Shown here piece after piece: positions 60,150-60,431 of a stretch of 60,431 bases of DNA (positions are counted from its first letter, which is position 1; every line of letters starts with the position of its first letter). Where the stretch lies: positions 1 to 60,431 of the forward strand of contig JAJYHG010000028.1 in assembly GCA_021784895.1 (NCBI GenBank), written 5' to 3'. The position numbers and the translations under genes were made by a program. A model generated the notes under the pieces. It made no database searches and was not told where the DNA came from. It saw only the letters and a list, made by a program, of their open reading frames with translations. This DNA comes from Actinomycetes bacterium (GTDB taxonomy: Bacteria; Actinomycetota; Thermoleophilia; Solirubrobacterales; Solirubrobacteraceae).

Positions 60150-60431
60150 AGGAGAGAGAATCGCATCTCTCGGCGCCTGGCCTTGCCTGTGGACGAACTC
60201 AGGATCGGGGGCACAGCCCCATCGCCCAACTGTCCTTCAGAAGGAACCAGAGGCTCTAGCGCGTCGAGCGCCTCGTGCCAGGTCTCAAGGGGCGATGTGA
60301 GCCGGACCGGGTTCGACGGAGACTGTTTTAGTAGGTTCTTGATGGTTGGTGGTGGTCTGATCCTAGTGTCAGAGAGACCAGCTGGGAGGTTTCGTCGACC
60401 ACCAGGCCGGGCGCGGTCTTAGCGGGACCCG
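60150..60431. other. Right edge; no gene supported
   Basis: The rep-like frame stays open for some distance upstream of 60149, so the true start may lie here. I see no other convincing gene, RNA or repeat before the edge. Confidence 0.35.

Overview
The window comes from a high-GC actinobacterium. A deep-branching Thermoleophilia/Solirubrobacterales-type genome is my guess; it rests only on codon and GC style and the look of the core genes. Positions 1-6012 are ordinary chromosome: the 3' end of a thiamine-pyrophosphate enzyme gene, a leftward group (DHA2-type MFS exporter, D-2-hydroxyacid dehydrogenase, Ppx/GppA phosphatase), a divergent ArsR-type regulator translationally coupled to a GNAT acetyltransferase, a small unknown gene, and an initiator tRNA-Met gene.

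Everything right of the tRNA looks acquired. The last 42 bp of the tRNA (5971-6012) recur exactly at 10640-10681 and 40162-40203, so the tRNA is an integration site and the region is a tandem mosaic of integrated elements. Next to these att copies lie two different families of short direct repeats that look like integrase arm sites: CCATGGGTAACAG-type at 6079-6104 and 40025-40077, and GTCAAAC pairs at 10503-10520 and 40277-40294. A tyrosine integrase (38709-39914) sits beside the third att copy and an excisionase-like gene (6138-6437) beside the first.

6.0-10.7 kb carries a two-gene restriction-modification system and a frameshifted WYL-like gene. 10.7-16.0 kb is an insertion-sequence block: two IS1634-type elements and a truncated IS21. 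16.0-20.4 kb is a tight six-gene operon: unknown protein, methyltransferase, GNAT, membrane protein, radical SAM/SPASM protein, GNAT. It looks like an undescribed peptide or small-molecule modification cluster. 20.8-31.5 kb is defence-like: an 1154-residue protein ending in a PD-(D/E)XK nuclease domain with a small partner, a nucleotidyltransferase paired with an AbiEi-type antitoxin fused to an extra C-terminal domain, a divergently transcribed 500-residue unknown protein, and a classic AbiEi/AbiEii pair. 31.5-40.2 kb holds small regulators, an Uma2 relic, a frameshifted IS256 element, DNA-binding proteins of excisionase type, a 4 x 9 bp repeat array and the integrase.

40.2-60.4 kb is a second accessory stretch: a nucleotidyltransferase, HigBA, an integrase stump cut by IS110, TolB-like and HNH genes, a split immunity-type gene, a decayed inverted-repeat-bounded element, two VapBC pairs, an HTH/nucleotidyltransferase pair, a dead AbiEii copy, an IS701-type element, an IS3 element inserted in an IS256 copy, a RelE relic, and a frameshifted plasmid-type replication initiator at the right edge. 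No right boundary of the island is visible. Many genes are broken by single frameshifts, which means real decay or assembly errors. No CRISPR array and no rRNA were seen.
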